Counted from the stretch's first letter, positions 25,366-34,180 are shown. The stretch: 49,792 nucleotides of DNA from Spirochaetaceae bacterium (GCA_015493635.1 WGCU01000030.1:1-49792), one strand, 5' to 3'. Notes: generated by a model from the sequence alone, not told the origin. Made by a program: numbers and translations.

Positions 25366-25467
25366 ATGAAGATTTCACGTCAGTTATGTACAGTCAATAC
25401 AGTTTCTCTTTCTCTGGTCGTCCTACTTGTCAATGTCGATGGTTTATCCATGTGCCGCGGCGGCTAG
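25366..25467 (+). CDS. ilvB leader peptide (attenuator)
   Basis: A 33-codon frame upstream of ilvB. It is packed with regulatory codons: 7 Val and 6 Leu among 33 residues, concentrated as SLSLVVLLVNV at residues 14-24. It ends at TAG 25465-25467, followed by a terminator (25491-25527) before ilvB. This is the classic arrangement for transcription attenuation by charged branched-chain tRNA. It has no Shine-Dalgarno site and begins right at the predicted transcription start, as reported for leaderless ilv leader peptides in actinobacteria. Confidence 0.85.
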   Translation: MKISRQLCTVNTVSLSLVVLLVNVDGLSMCRGG

Positions 25468-25490
25468 ATAAGAAACTTTTGTAAGTTTTT

Positions 25491-25527
25491 AAACCTGTTG
25501 CCGTTGCGCAGCAGGTTTTTTGTTTTT
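25491..25527 (+). terminator. Attenuator terminator upstream of ilvB
   Basis: An 11-bp stem pairs AAACCUGUUGC (25491-25501) with 25508-25518, with one G-U pair and a 6-nt loop, followed by a T-rich run to 25527. A competing pairing is available: GGUUUA (25441-25446, within the leader peptide) with UAAACC (25490-25495), which would open the terminator when a ribosome stalls at the Val/Leu codons. Confidence 0.85.
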
Positions 25528-25539
25528 TAAGGAGGAAGT

Positions 25540-27201
25540 ATGAAAAGAGGACGGATAACAGGAGCAAAGGCTCTTATCAAGACCCTCGAATCGCTGGGAG
25601 TCGATGTTATTTTCGGATATCCGGGAGGAGCGAACCTGCCCATCTATAAGGCTTTAAGGGGTTCCTCAATCAGGCATATTCTGGCGCATCATGAGCAGGG
25701 TGCAGCCCACATGGCGGACGGCTATGCACGGGTAACGGGAAAGGTAGGTGTCTGTCTTGCTACAAGCGGACCGGGAGCAACCAATCTTGTTACAGGAATT
25801 GCAACTGCCTACATGGATTCTTCACCCATTGTAGCCATAACCGGACAGGTCCCTACGACCATGATAGGTAATGACGCCTTTCAGGAAGTGGACACCACCG
25901 GAATAACCATTCCGGTAACCAAGCATAACTATCTTGTCCAGGAAGCCGCGGAAATTGTCCCTGTGGTACGGGAAGCGTTCTTTCTTGCTTCTACCGGGAG
26001 AAAAGGTCCTGTTCTTATCGATATTCCGAAAGATGTCCAGAACGGGGAAATATCAGTGGGTAATGAAAAGAAGTTCAGTCTTGAGGGGTACAATCCTACT
26101 ATTGCGGGACACCCCGGACAGATAAAAAAAGCTGCCGCACTCTTAAACAGGGCGGAAAAACCTCTTATAATTGCCGGCGGCGGAATATTTCACTCCGATG
26201 CTTTTGAAGAGCTGGCTGATTTTGTGAAAGCTTCAGATATTCCGCTTGTTCATACCCTTATGGGCAAATCGGCTTTTTCCAATGATGATCCCCTCAACTT
26301 CGGTATGTTCGGTTATCACGGGAAAGTCGCTGCAAATACCGCGGTAACAGAGGCTGACTGTATTCTCGCGGTAGGAACACGGTTTGGAGACCGCTCAACC
26401 TGGTCACTTTCTACCTTTGCGCCTCACGCGAAGCTGATTCACGTGGATATTGATCCGGCGGAGATAAGTAAAAATGTGGAGGCATATCTTCCCATTGTGG
26501 GAGACGCCAAAAATATACTTCCGAAGCTTACTGCCAGTATAAAGAAGAAAAATGTCCGTACATGGGTAGAACATCTTCGTCAGATTGCCGATAGCCATCC
26601 TTTGCGTGCTTCTGGTTCTGATCTGTCAGTGCCGGGAATATTGGGAATTGTTGATGCAGTTATTCCGGAACATGTTCTTGTAACGGATGTCGGAAGGCAT
26701 CAGATGTTTGCAGCCCTGTACTCGTCTGTACCTGCCGGCAGAACCTTTGTAACCTCCGGCGGTTTAGGCACCATGGGATTCGGTCTTCCCGCGGCAGTCG
26801 GTGCTAAAGCAGGTGTTCCGGATAAGGCGGTTGTTCTCATAGCAGGAGACGGTTCTTTTACCATGACGAACCAGGAGATTGCCACTGCTGTTTCAGCTGA
26901 TCTTCCCGTTATAGCCCTTGTTATGAATGATGCCAGCCTTGGTATGATTAAGCAGCTGCAGGATGAGTTTTACGACAAAAGTTTTGATGCCTCATTGTTT
27001 GATACGTTTATAAGGTACGACATGCTGTCGCAGAGCCTTGGAGGTATGGGATACAGGGTTGAGACTGCTGACGAGCTGAAAGCTGCTTTGGGCAAAGCTC
27101 TGCAGAATAAAAAGATAACGGTTATTGACTGTATTATAAAAGATGACGCTCATGTATATCCCATGGTAACGGGAGATACGCTTCTGGATCAGGTAAAGTA
27201 G
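25540..27201 (+). CDS. ilvB: Acetolactate synthase large subunit
   Basis: A 553-residue thiamine-diphosphate enzyme. The N-terminal PYR domain has catalytic E52 in HHEQGAAH. The central domain, which binds FAD in this family, has LIIAGGGI and VGTRFGDRSTW. The C-terminal PP domain has the ThDP motif GDGSFTMTNQEIATAV ending in NDAS. It joins two pyruvates to acetolactate, or pyruvate with 2-oxobutyrate, as the first step of Val, Leu and Ile synthesis. RBS AAGGAGG (25529-25535). Controlled by the leader peptide and terminator upstream. Followed by ilvN after 8 nt. Confidence 0.96.
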   Translation: MKRGRITGAKALIKTLESLGVDVIFGYPGGANLPIYKALRGSSIRHILAHHEQGAAHMADGYARVTGKVGVCLATSGPGATNLVTGIATAYMDSSPIVAITGQVPTTMIGNDAFQEVDTTGITIPVTKHNYLVQEAAEIVPVVREAFFLASTGRKGPVLIDIPKDVQNGEISVGNEKKFSLEGYNPTIAGHPGQIKKAAALLNRAEKPLIIAGGGIFHSDAFEELADFVKASDIPLVHTLMGKSAFSNDDPLNFGMFGYHGKVAANTAVTEADCILAVGTRFGDRSTWSLSTFAPHAKLIHVDIDPAEISKNVEAYLPIVGDAKNILPKLTASIKKKNVRTWVEHLRQIADSHPLRASGSDLSVPGILGIVDAVIPEHVLVTDVGRHQMFAALYSSVPAGRTFVTSGGLGTMGFGLPAAVGAKAGVPDKAVVLIAGDGSFTMTNQEIATAVSADLPVIALVMNDASLGMIKQLQDEFYDKSFDASLFDTFIRYDMLSQSLGGMGYRVETADELKAALGKALQNKKITVIDCIIKDDAHVYPMVTGDTLLDQVK

Positions 27202-27209
27202 GAGGAGAG

Positions 27210-27701
27210 ATGAAACATACAATATCAATTCTTTGTGACAACACCGCGGGGGTCATGACCAGAATTTCAGGACTTTTTTCCCGGCGCGGATTCAACATAG
27301 AAAGTCTTTCAGTGGGGACAACGGAGCAGCCGGGTAAAAGCAGGTTTACTATCGTTGTGCAGGGTGATGACGGAGTTTTGGAGCAGGTGCGGAAACAGCT
27401 GCAGAAGCTTGTCCATGTGATAAAGGTCTGGGACATAAAGTCTGAAAATATTATAGAGCGGGAACACGCGCTCATAAAGATAGCGGTTACCGCGGAAAAG
27501 AGAAATGAAGTACTGCAGATTCTGAATGTTGTTGATGCCAGAATTCTGGACTCATCAGCAGACATCTGGACCCTTGAGGTAACGGGAAATACAAATGCAG
27601 TGGACAGTGCCATCAACCTTCTGAAACCCTACAGTATTCTTGAATCAATCCGGACAGGAAGAATCGCTCTGGAGCGGGGGCTCAGCAGGAACGGGAAATG
27701 A
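27210..27701 (+). CDS. ilvN: Acetolactate synthase small (regulatory) subunit
   Basis: 163 residues with an N-terminal ACT domain (HTISILCDNTAGVMTRISGLFSRRGFNIESL) that binds valine for feedback inhibition, followed by the typical small-subunit C-terminal domain. Length is normal. Co-transcribed with ilvB; RBS GGAGGAG. Confidence 0.96.
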   Translation: MKHTISILCDNTAGVMTRISGLFSRRGFNIESLSVGTTEQPGKSRFTIVVQGDDGVLEQVRKQLQKLVHVIKVWDIKSENIIEREHALIKIAVTAEKRNEVLQILNVVDARILDSSADIWTLEVTGNTNAVDSAINLLKPYSILESIRTGRIALERGLSRNGK

Positions 27702-27706
27702 TGTAC

Positions 27707-27735
27707 TTGACTATCGAAAAGTTCACTTTTATGAT
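27707..27735 (+). promoter_or_regulatory. Strong sigma-70-type promoter for the PfkB kinase gene
   Basis: TTGACT (27707-27712), exactly 17 nt, TATGAT (27730-27735). The ATG at 27765 has a GGAGG ribosome site, so the kinase gene has its own promoter despite following ilvN closely. Confidence 0.75.
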
Positions 27736-27764
27736 GAAGCAACGTTCATTTTGGAGGTCCTTTC

Positions 27765-28694
27765 ATGATCCATGTCTGCGGTGAGGCTTTAATAGATATG
27801 CTTCCGGGTAAAACAGAATCAGGGAATGATTCCTTTGTACCCCATACCGGCGGTTCTCCCTTTAATACCTGTATTGCTGCCGCACGGCTGGGGGTTGAGA
27901 CTGGATTTCTCGGCCGTATTTCAACGGATTTTTTCGGGCAGATGCTTTTTCATGAACTCAAGCGGAACAATGTTGATCTCTCTTCCGCGCAGCGAGGCAG
28001 TGAACCTACCACCCTTGGTTTTGTTAAGGTGGAACAGGGGAAAGATCCTGAGTATGCCTTCTATACTGAAGGAACTGCTGACTGCAGTTTAAATGAAAAA
28101 GAGTTTCCGGCTGTTTTGCCGGATTCTGTCAATGCTCTTGTTTTTGGATCGATCTCCCTGCTTATGGAACCGGGAGGGTCCGTGATAGCGGCCCTTGCAG
28201 AAAGAGAACATGGCCGGCGGGTTCTTTCCTTTGATCCCAATATCCGGCCTGTCCTTATAAAGGACAGCGGGGCATTCCGCGGCCGCTGTGAGCATCTCTT
28301 TTCACTCTCGACCATTGTGAAGGTAAGCGATGTGGATCTGCAGTGGCTCTATCCCCGTCTGTCTCTTGAAAAGGCGGCAGAGAAGATTAAACAATTCGGC
28401 CCCGCTGTTGTTGCGGTTACAAAAGGGGCTGACGGTTCTTTTGTCCTTAAAGACAGCATCCGGGCAGAAGCACGGGCAGGAAAGATTAACGTAGCTGATA
28501 CCGTCGGTGCCGGCGACACGTTTCATGCAGGGTTCCTTGCCTGGCTGGAAAAAAACAGCCTTTTGAATATACATTCCCTGCAGGAAATTACGCAGGAAGA
28601 TCTTGCACAGGCACTAGATTTTGCCAGCCGGTGTGCTGATATCACCTGCTCCCGTCAGGGGGCAGACCCTCCCTATGCGGACGAAGTAAAGTGA
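27765..28694 (+). CDS. PfkB-family sugar kinase (fructokinase-like)
   Basis: A 309-residue ribokinase-fold protein: GGSPFNTCIAAARLG with FLGRISTDFFG near the N-terminus (sugar binding) and DTVGAGDTFHAGFLAW near the C-terminus, the PfkB signature with the catalytic Asp in GAGD. The first 30 residues (CGEALIDMLP) resemble fructokinases. It phosphorylates a sugar using ATP; fructose is the best guess, but the substrate is not proven. Its stop lies 18 nt from that of the convergent omptin-like gene. Confidence 0.9.
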   Translation: MIHVCGEALIDMLPGKTESGNDSFVPHTGGSPFNTCIAAARLGVETGFLGRISTDFFGQMLFHELKRNNVDLSSAQRGSEPTTLGFVKVEQGKDPEYAFYTEGTADCSLNEKEFPAVLPDSVNALVFGSISLLMEPGGSVIAALAEREHGRRVLSFDPNIRPVLIKDSGAFRGRCEHLFSLSTIVKVSDVDLQWLYPRLSLEKAAEKIKQFGPAVVAVTKGADGSFVLKDSIRAEARAGKINVADTVGAGDTFHAGFLAWLEKNSLLNIHSLQEITQEDLAQALDFASRCADITCSRQGADPPYADEVK

Positions 28695-28712
28695 CGGATT
28701 TACCGGAAGAGT

Positions 28713-29693
28713 CTAAAACCGGTAGGTATACCCGATACTGATGGAAAGGATTTTAGATGCGAGCCCTGCTCCATCTTTATATGTTCCTGCATATTTACCA
28801 ATTTTTGATGGATCGGAAGAGTCTTCGTCATAAACTGCAACATCTCCAGTTACTTCAGGCAGTTCCTCAAAACCTGCTTCAAGAGCAAGTGTCCCCTTAT
28901 GTTTGAACATATATGCCGCTGAAGCTTTCAATCGGTACCAGATATGTGAAGTAAAACTGTCGATATAGAAGGTTCCGCTCCCGTCTTGATTATTCATTAA
29001 ATGATGATCCAGATCCCATGCGAATATGAGCGGGGAGTACGAGATGTTTAAGCTGCCTGTGAACGGCCCTTTAGCATACTGAATACCGGAAGTAAGAAAA
29101 AGAATGTTCTGGGCAAAGGTGTAATTGATACCGGCTACACCACCAAAGTCACCTGCATGAACACTTGAATAATAATTATTGTTTTTAAAATCCCAGAAGT
29201 AAATATACTTACCTGCTTTATCACTCCAGTTGAGGTAGTTCAGCTTGTAGCCGATTCCTGCTGGAATGGTAAAGGCAGTATCAGGTTTAATGCTGTACGT
29301 TAACGATGCATCAAGAAGAAAGGATTTATCAAGAAAAATATCGCTGTTGGACCAGTTTGTCCAATGAGTAATTGTACTGTCCCCCCAGTCGTAATCATCC
29401 ATCTGGCCGGTTCCCTTGTTCAGGGCGGTACTTCCGGAGACATGTAGGGAAAAATTGTTAAGCGAAGCTGCAAAACGGCCGGTCAGCATGGCGATATTGT
29501 CAATCTGCCAGAGGAGTTCACTCAGGTATTGATTTGTCCATCCGGAATCAGGATAGACAATTTCCCGTACCTGTCCGGTATAGTAATCGGTTGAGGCTCC
29601 GGCCGAGAATTCGATATCCTTCCATGAAAGAGAAAATACACAGGCTGAAACAAGCACAAATGCAACGGCAAAAAATACTGTTTTTTTAACCAT
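28713..29693 (-). CDS. Omptin-like outer-membrane protease
   Basis: 326 residues: a signal peptide (about 1-21) and alternating-strand beta-barrel sequence ending in YTYRF, an outer-membrane C-terminal signature. It appears to match the omptin family (OmpT, Pla). D100-x-D102-W in MDDYDWGD sits where omptins have the catalytic DxDW, D229-x-H231 in WDLDHHL matches the Asp/His pair, and the last 45 residues follow the omptin ending (YDEDSSD...GAGL...GYTYRF). Omptins cut proteins between basic residues at the cell surface and need LPS; spirochaetes often lack LPS, so activity is uncertain. No clear Shine-Dalgarno site. A cleaved porin-like barrel is the alternative. Confidence 0.75.
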   Translation of the reverse strand: MVKKTVFFAVAFVLVSACVFSLSWKDIEFSAGASTDYYTGQVREIVYPDSGWTNQYLSELLWQIDNIAMLTGRFAASLNNFSLHVSGSTALNKGTGQMDDYDWGDSTITHWTNWSNSDIFLDKSFLLDASLTYSIKPDTAFTIPAGIGYKLNYLNWSDKAGKYIYFWDFKNNNYYSSVHAGDFGGVAGINYTFAQNILFLTSGIQYAKGPFTGSLNISYSPLIFAWDLDHHLMNNQDGSGTFYIDSFTSHIWYRLKASAAYMFKHKGTLALEAGFEELPEVTGDVAVYDEDSSDPSKIGKYAGTYKDGAGLASKILSISIGYTYRF

Positions 29694-29948
29694 GTGTAAA
29701 CTTATCTCAATAATTACCGGAGGTCAAGGATGAGGTTAACAGGTATCAATAATACGGGACTTGTGTTTTGTAGTGTCCAGTAATCAGGGGCAAGGAAAAA
29801 TAGAGAGGGATAAAAAGTTTGAAGATTCTGAGTAAAGTACTAACTATCATGGAAATATTAGAGATATTAGATATGATTGAACAGTAAAAGCACTGAAATT
29901 TTCAAAAATAGCTTTCATATAAGCATAAAATAAATTAAAGTACAGAAT

Positions 29949-30299
29949 ATGAATAGAGAGTCAATAAGCAATTATTTAGACGTAATTGTTAAGAAAATAA
30001 AAGAACACAATGCCTATGAAATAATTCTATTTGGATCAGTTAGTAGTGATGAATTTGATGAAGGAAGTGATATAGATCTTTTTGTTATTTTAGATATAGA
30101 TAAAATTCCTGAAACATATGAAGAAAAGATGAAATTAAAACTTGGTATAAGAAAATCGTTAAGAGAAATAAATAAAAAAATATCCTTGGACTTATTGATT
30201 TACACAAAAAAAGAATATGATATAATGAAAGATGAAAAAAGTTCATTCTTTGAAGAAATAATTAAAACTGGTAAAACGTTATATGAAAAAGCGGGTTAA
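29949..30299 (+). CDS. MNT-type nucleotidyltransferase (HEPN/MNT antitoxin)
   Basis: 116 residues with the minimal nucleotidyltransferase motif G29-S30-x10-D41-x-D43 (GSVSSDEFDEGSDID) and a downstream Asp in ISLDLLIY. In HEPN/MNT pairs the MNT protein AMPylates and silences its HEPN partner. The gene overlaps the HEPN gene by 17 nt. Base composition is clearly more AT-rich than that of its neighbours, which suggests recent transfer. No Shine-Dalgarno site was seen. Confidence 0.9.
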   Translation: MNRESISNYLDVIVKKIKEHNAYEIILFGSVSSDEFDEGSDIDLFVILDIDKIPETYEEKMKLKLGIRKSLREINKKISLDLLIYTKKEYDIMKDEKSSFFEEIIKTGKTLYEKAG

Positions 30300-30693
30300 A
30301 GAGTGGATTAAATATTCAAAGTTGGACTTAGACTCAGCTTTGAAATTGTTGGAGAATCCCGAACTTACTCAAAGTGCTGCATTTCATTGTCAGCAGTCAA
30401 TAGAAAAATCATTAAAAGCAATAATTGAAGAGAAGATAAGAAAAGTCCCAAGAACTCATGATCTCATTAAATTAAATGGTTTAATTGAAGAGTGTGGAAT
30501 AAAATTATCAATAAACGAAGATGTTTTGGACCAGGTTAATGATGTGTATATAGAAACAAGATACCCATCAGATTTAGGGTTAATCCCAGAAGGAATACCA
30601 AAAGTGGAAACCATTAAATATTTTTATGATCTTTCAGAATCGATACACAAGCAAGTAATTGAAGTATTAAATATACGAGAAAAGAATTGTTGA
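30283..30693 (+). CDS. HEPN-domain protein (putative RNase toxin)
   Basis: 136 residues, all helical, with SAAFHCQQSIEKSLKAII typical of HEPN domains. R53 and H59 (RKVPRTH) give an R-x5-H spacing compatible with the catalytic Rx4-6H motif of HEPN ribonucleases. It starts 17 nt inside the MNT gene. Known pairs of this kind act as toxin-antitoxin systems; some members lack toxicity. Confidence 0.9.
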   Translation: MKKRVKEWIKYSKLDLDSALKLLENPELTQSAAFHCQQSIEKSLKAIIEEKIRKVPRTHDLIKLNGLIEECGIKLSINEDVLDQVNDVYIETRYPSDLGLIPEGIPKVETIKYFYDLSESIHKQVIEVLNIREKNC

Positions 30694-30823
30694 AATAAAA
30701 GTAAAGATAGAAAAAAGTGATTTCCTGAAATATCATTATATAGTTTCCAGGATTCCCGGTAGAAAGTCAGGCAACAAAGAAAAACGTCGTATGGTCCTGG
30801 GACGGTATCAGATACATTTTTGA
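30688..30823 (+). pseudogene. Possible short coding remnant downstream of the HEPN gene
   Basis: In a frame different from the HEPN gene, about 44 codons stay open to a TGA at 30821-30823. A basic stretch reads SRIPGRKSGNKEKRRMVLG, reminiscent of the N-terminus of some IS transposases. There is no start codon of its own. It may mark the edge of the AT-rich insert. Confidence 0.25.
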
Positions 30824-31581
30824 GGGTTTGCTTCCCGTATAAGTGCTCGGGCTAGTGCGAGCATTGGATCAATGAGCGGTACTCCAAAGAGTTCTTCTTC
30901 CGGCAGCGCCAAAGGGATCTCGGTACATCCGAGGATGACAGCTTCTGCGCCTTTCTCTATTAGTTTACGGAGAAAACGCTCAAACTTATTTCTTATCCGG
31001 AGAGATATCTGTGATACTGCTTTTATACCCCAGGTATGGTTATAAATTGCTTCATGCAGCTCTTTCTGATCATTTTCATCAATCTCAACCAGAGAGAACC
31101 CCAAGGGTTCGAGCATGTCATGGTAAACACCGGCCTTCCTTGTTCCTGTTGTTGACATGATGCCGAGGGTACGGATGGAAGGATATCTGGTTGTGATAAA
31201 AGCTGCTGTCTCTTCCAGCATGTTAAGGGCAGGCAGGGTGAGACCGGCTTCTGAAACAAGCCGGGTAAAGCGGGTAAATATGGCCGGAGCATGGAACGTG
31301 TTGCAGGGGATACCTCCGACACCCCGTTTGCCGGCAGTTTTCAGAGCAGTGTCGGCTATTTTAAATGTGCGGAACATCCCCTCTGCCGGCAGTTCCGGTT
31401 TCCCGGCAAGAAGGGCATCTGTTCTGTCGGGAATATCACCGGATCTGGAAAGATGATAGATTTCAAAATGATCCTGATCCGTTCCGTCAGTCTTTGTATT
31501 TTCAATGATAAGCTGATGTAGTTTTACTCCCGCTAAAGGGCCGACACCGCCGCCGATAACAATTACTTTTCCGTTATTCAT
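30808..31581 (-). CDS. Aspartate/glutamate racemase-family protein
   Basis: 257 residues with the two catalytic cysteines of PLP-independent Asp/Glu racemases: C93 in GIPCNTFHAP and C219 in ILGCTEIPL, each in its usual context. GGGVGPLAG at the N-terminus and the conserved LGIMSTTGT half support the family. Substrate could be Asp, Glu or another amino acid. The start overlaps the threonine synthase-like gene by 8 nt, so the two act together. Confidence 0.88.
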   Translation of the reverse strand: MNNGKVIVIGGGVGPLAGVKLHQLIIENTKTDGTDQDHFEIYHLSRSGDIPDRTDALLAGKPELPAEGMFRTFKIADTALKTAGKRGVGGIPCNTFHAPAIFTRFTRLVSEAGLTLPALNMLEETAAFITTRYPSIRTLGIMSTTGTRKAGVYHDMLEPLGFSLVEIDENDQKELHEAIYNHTWGIKAVSQISLRIRNKFERFLRKLIEKGAEAVILGCTEIPLALPEEELFGVPLIDPMLALARALIREANPQKCI

Positions 31582-32686
31582 GATACACCTTCCCCCCGCT
31601 TTTTAATCCGTGTCCGGTAAAAACGGAAACAATAACTTCATCTTTTTCTGCTGTTTCAAGATACTTTTTTATTCCGGCAACAGCGGCACCTGAAGTGGGT
31701 TCTATGTAGAATCCTGATTTATACATCTGAGAGAGACCTGTAAGGATTTCCTCTTCCCGTACTGCAACAATTGATCCCCCTGTTTTCCGTACTGCATTTA
31801 AAATCTGTTTCCCCCGTACAGGGTTTGCAATGGCAATCCCTTCAGCAGCAGTTCTCTCCGGTTTAATTGCTATAGGGATGTCTTTTTTCTGCCTGTATCC
31901 TTCAAAAAGCGGAGCGCAGGCGGCACTCTGTACACCGACCATTTTCGGTATTGCATCAAGTATGCCGCGCTTCTGCAGCTCCCTGAACCCAATGTAGGCT
32001 CCCAGAAAGAGGGTTCCGTTTCCCACCGGCAGAATAACGGTATCGGGGGCCTTCCACCCCAGCTGCTCGCAGACCTCATAGGAGAAGGTTTTTGTCCCCT
32101 GGAAGAAATAGGGATTCCAGCTGTGGCTTGCGTAGAAGGTGTTTTCGGCTGCTTGCAACACCGCAGCTGCTGTATCTTCCCTTGTCCCCGGTATTTTGTA
32201 CAGATGCGCACCGTAACTCTGAATCTGGATAAGTTTTCCCGGTGAAGTTTTTTCCGGGACATAGATATCACATGCAATGGAAGCGTGGGCGCAGTATGCC
32301 GCTGCTGCTGCTCCGGCGTTGCCTGAAGAATCTTCCACAACATGATGTATTCCCAGCTCCTTAATCTTGCTTACAAGTACGGAGGCTCCCCGGTCTTTGT
32401 ATGATCCCGAAGGGAAAAGATGGTCCTGCTTTATAAAAATTTTCCGTGTTCCGAAAAGTACCTTTAAAAGAGGAGTGAATCCCTCCTGGAAGCTTACAAT
32501 ATTTTCATCCCTGTCAATGGGGAGTACTTCCCGGTACCGCCACATATTGAATGCCCTGTTTTTTAACAACCTTGGTTCAAGGGAGTTTAAAAAGGACAGG
32601 TCCAGCAGTCCTCCACATTCACATTTCCACCGCGGTAAAGATGGATCATACTCTCTGCCGCATTCACTGCACAATAAAACCGGCAT
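31574..32686 (-). CDS. thrC: Threonine synthase-like PLP enzyme
   Basis: 370 residues from the ATG at 32686, chosen for its GGAGGT ribosome site. An N-terminal zinc-ribbon-like segment has C6, C9, C22 and C24. The PLP fold has the Schiff-base lysine K97 in GSYKDRGA, EDSSGNAGAAAA, and PVGNGTLFLG, the usual phosphate-binding glycine turn. Family members make threonine from phosphohomoserine; some relatives make cysteate or act on other serine/threonine derivatives. Its partnership with a racemase and with a nearby amino-acid/dicarboxylate symporter is unusual for the pathway enzyme, so the substrate deserves caution. Confidence 0.8.
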   Translation of the reverse strand: MPVLLCSECGREYDPSLPRWKCECGGLLDLSFLNSLEPRLLKNRAFNMWRYREVLPIDRDENIVSFQEGFTPLLKVLFGTRKIFIKQDHLFPSGSYKDRGASVLVSKIKELGIHHVVEDSSGNAGAAAAAYCAHASIACDIYVPEKTSPGKLIQIQSYGAHLYKIPGTREDTAAAVLQAAENTFYASHSWNPYFFQGTKTFSYEVCEQLGWKAPDTVILPVGNGTLFLGAYIGFRELQKRGILDAIPKMVGVQSAACAPLFEGYRQKKDIPIAIKPERTAAEGIAIANPVRGKQILNAVRKTGGSIVAVREEEILTGLSQMYKSGFYIEPTSGAAVAGIKKYLETAEKDEVIVSVFTGHGLKSGGKVYHE

Positions 32687-32714
32687 TTGAAATACCTCCA
32701 TAAACTTCAAAGAA

Positions 32715-32747
32715 AAAGAGAGGAAGAAACAACATCTTCCCCTCTTT
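32715..32747 (-). terminator. Terminator after the dicarboxylate symporter gene
   Basis: Arms 32715-32727 and 32735-32747 pair over 13 bp with one mismatch and a 7-nt loop. On the minus strand a U-rich tail (TTTTTCTTT) follows. It separates the symporter gene from the threonine synthase-like gene. Confidence 0.8.
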
Positions 32748-32777
32748 CATTTTAATACATCGTTTTATTAAATAAAA

Positions 32778-34067
32778 TCAAGCACTCCATTTCGTCATGT
32801 CAACTTCTTTTTCACTCTTTGCAACAAGGAGCGTACCAGTCATATCGCCAGTTACATTAACGCTTGTCCTTCCCATGTCCAGGATAGCGTCAATTCCAAG
32901 AATCATTGCATATGCAGCGGCAACAGGGGTTCCAGCCTCAACAGGAAGTCCGACACTGTTCAGTACCATCAGAAGCATAATTGCTCCCGCGCCCGGAACA
33001 CCGGCAGTACCGATAGAAGCAAGAACTGCGGTTATGATAACGGTCATCTGCTGTGCAAAGGAAAGAGGCATACCGATGGCAAAACCGATAAACAACGCAC
33101 AGACACCCTGATATATGGCTGTTCCATCCATGTTGATGGTCGCGCCGAGGGGAAGGGTAAACGAGTAGACTTTTTTTGATACGCCAAGGTTTTCATCTGC
33201 CGTACTCATGGTGACAGGAAGCGTACCGCTGCTGCTTCTTGTAACAAATGCGGTAACCATTGGAGTCTGGGCTTTTTTAAAGAATTTAATCGGGTTAAAT
33301 TTGTTCAGGATCAATAACCCGCCGTATATGATAAGAACATGAATAATATAGCCAAGATATGAAGCAAGAGTTACAATACCCAGAGGGCCGACAGCTTTGG
33401 GCCCCTGTTTGGCAAAAACAACGGCGATCAAAGCAAATACACCAATAGGTGCGTACTGGAGAACACCGCGGACAACCATGTACATAACTTCCGCTGTTCC
33501 GTCAAAAACATCAAAAAGAACATTTCCTACTTTTTTTAATCTGTCGACGGTACTGACTTTTAGGTAGGAAATACCAATTCCGAATATTATTGCAAAGAAA
33601 ATAGTCGGAAGTACGGCCCCTGAAGATAACGCCCCAAAGGGATTCTTCGGAACAATTGCAAGCAGGGTGTCGATAAACTTAGGCTGTTTAAGCACTCTTC
33701 CGGCTGCATCAGCAGCAGTTCCAAGGGCAAGACCCATTCCCGGTTTAAAAAGGTTCCCCATAAGAAGACCTACAGCTACTGCAAAGGCGGATGTAAGAAG
33801 ATAGTAGAGAATAATTTTTACACCTACTTTTCCCAATTCCGCAGGGCTGATACTTGCAGATCCCACAACAAGTGAAGCGAGAACAACAGGCATTACAATC
33901 ATTTTTAAAAGCCTGATAAATAATGCACCAAACGGATTAACCCAGTAGATTGATGGTCCTGCTATAATGCCGACGATGGCTCCTAAAACCAGTCCCAACA
34001 AAATACGGATGAGAAGGTTTGACTTGAAGTACCAGTCAAACCAACCCTTTTTCGTGTCTGTACTCAT
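32778..34067 (-). CDS. Sodium/proton-coupled dicarboxylate or amino-acid symporter (DAACS family)
   Basis: 429 residues from the ATG at 34067, which follows GGAGGATATT. About eight membrane helices and the two re-entrant hairpins are evident: a serine-rich HP1 ([11 protein letters not shown]), the NMDGTAI motif of TM7, GVPGAG in HP2 and [13 protein letters not shown] in TM8. These bind substrate and Na+ in GltPh, GltP and DctA. The substrate is Asp, Glu, succinate or a related acid. A perfect 7-2-7 palindrome lies 114 nt upstream and a NarL-type two-component system beyond it, which probably controls this gene. Confidence 0.93.
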   Translation of the reverse strand: MSTDTKKGWFDWYFKSNLLIRILLGLVLGAIVGIIAGPSIYWVNPFGALFIRLLKMIVMPVVLASLVVGSASISPAELGKVGVKIILYYLLTSAFAVAVGLLMGNLFKPGMGLALGTAADAAGRVLKQPKFIDTLLAIVPKNPFGALSSGAVLPTIFFAIIFGIGISYLKVSTVDRLKKVGNVLFDVFDGTAEVMYMVVRGVLQYAPIGVFALIAVVFAKQGPKAVGPLGIVTLASYLGYIIHVLIIYGGLLILNKFNPIKFFKKAQTPMVTAFVTRSSSGTLPVTMSTADENLGVSKKVYSFTLPLGATINMDGTAIYQGVCALFIGFAIGMPLSFAQQMTVIITAVLASIGTAGVPGAGAIMLLMVLNSVGLPVEAGTPVAAAYAMILGIDAILDMGRTSVNVTGDMTGTLLVAKSEKEVDMTKWSA

Positions 34068-34180
34068 AATATCCTCCATACTCATTTTTCTTGTTATAAG
34101 TAGACACCTTGGTATACCTCAGCGGTAGTACCTTAAATGAGAACTTTTCATCTGTTTAGAAGGATAGTCAGGAGCGTATC

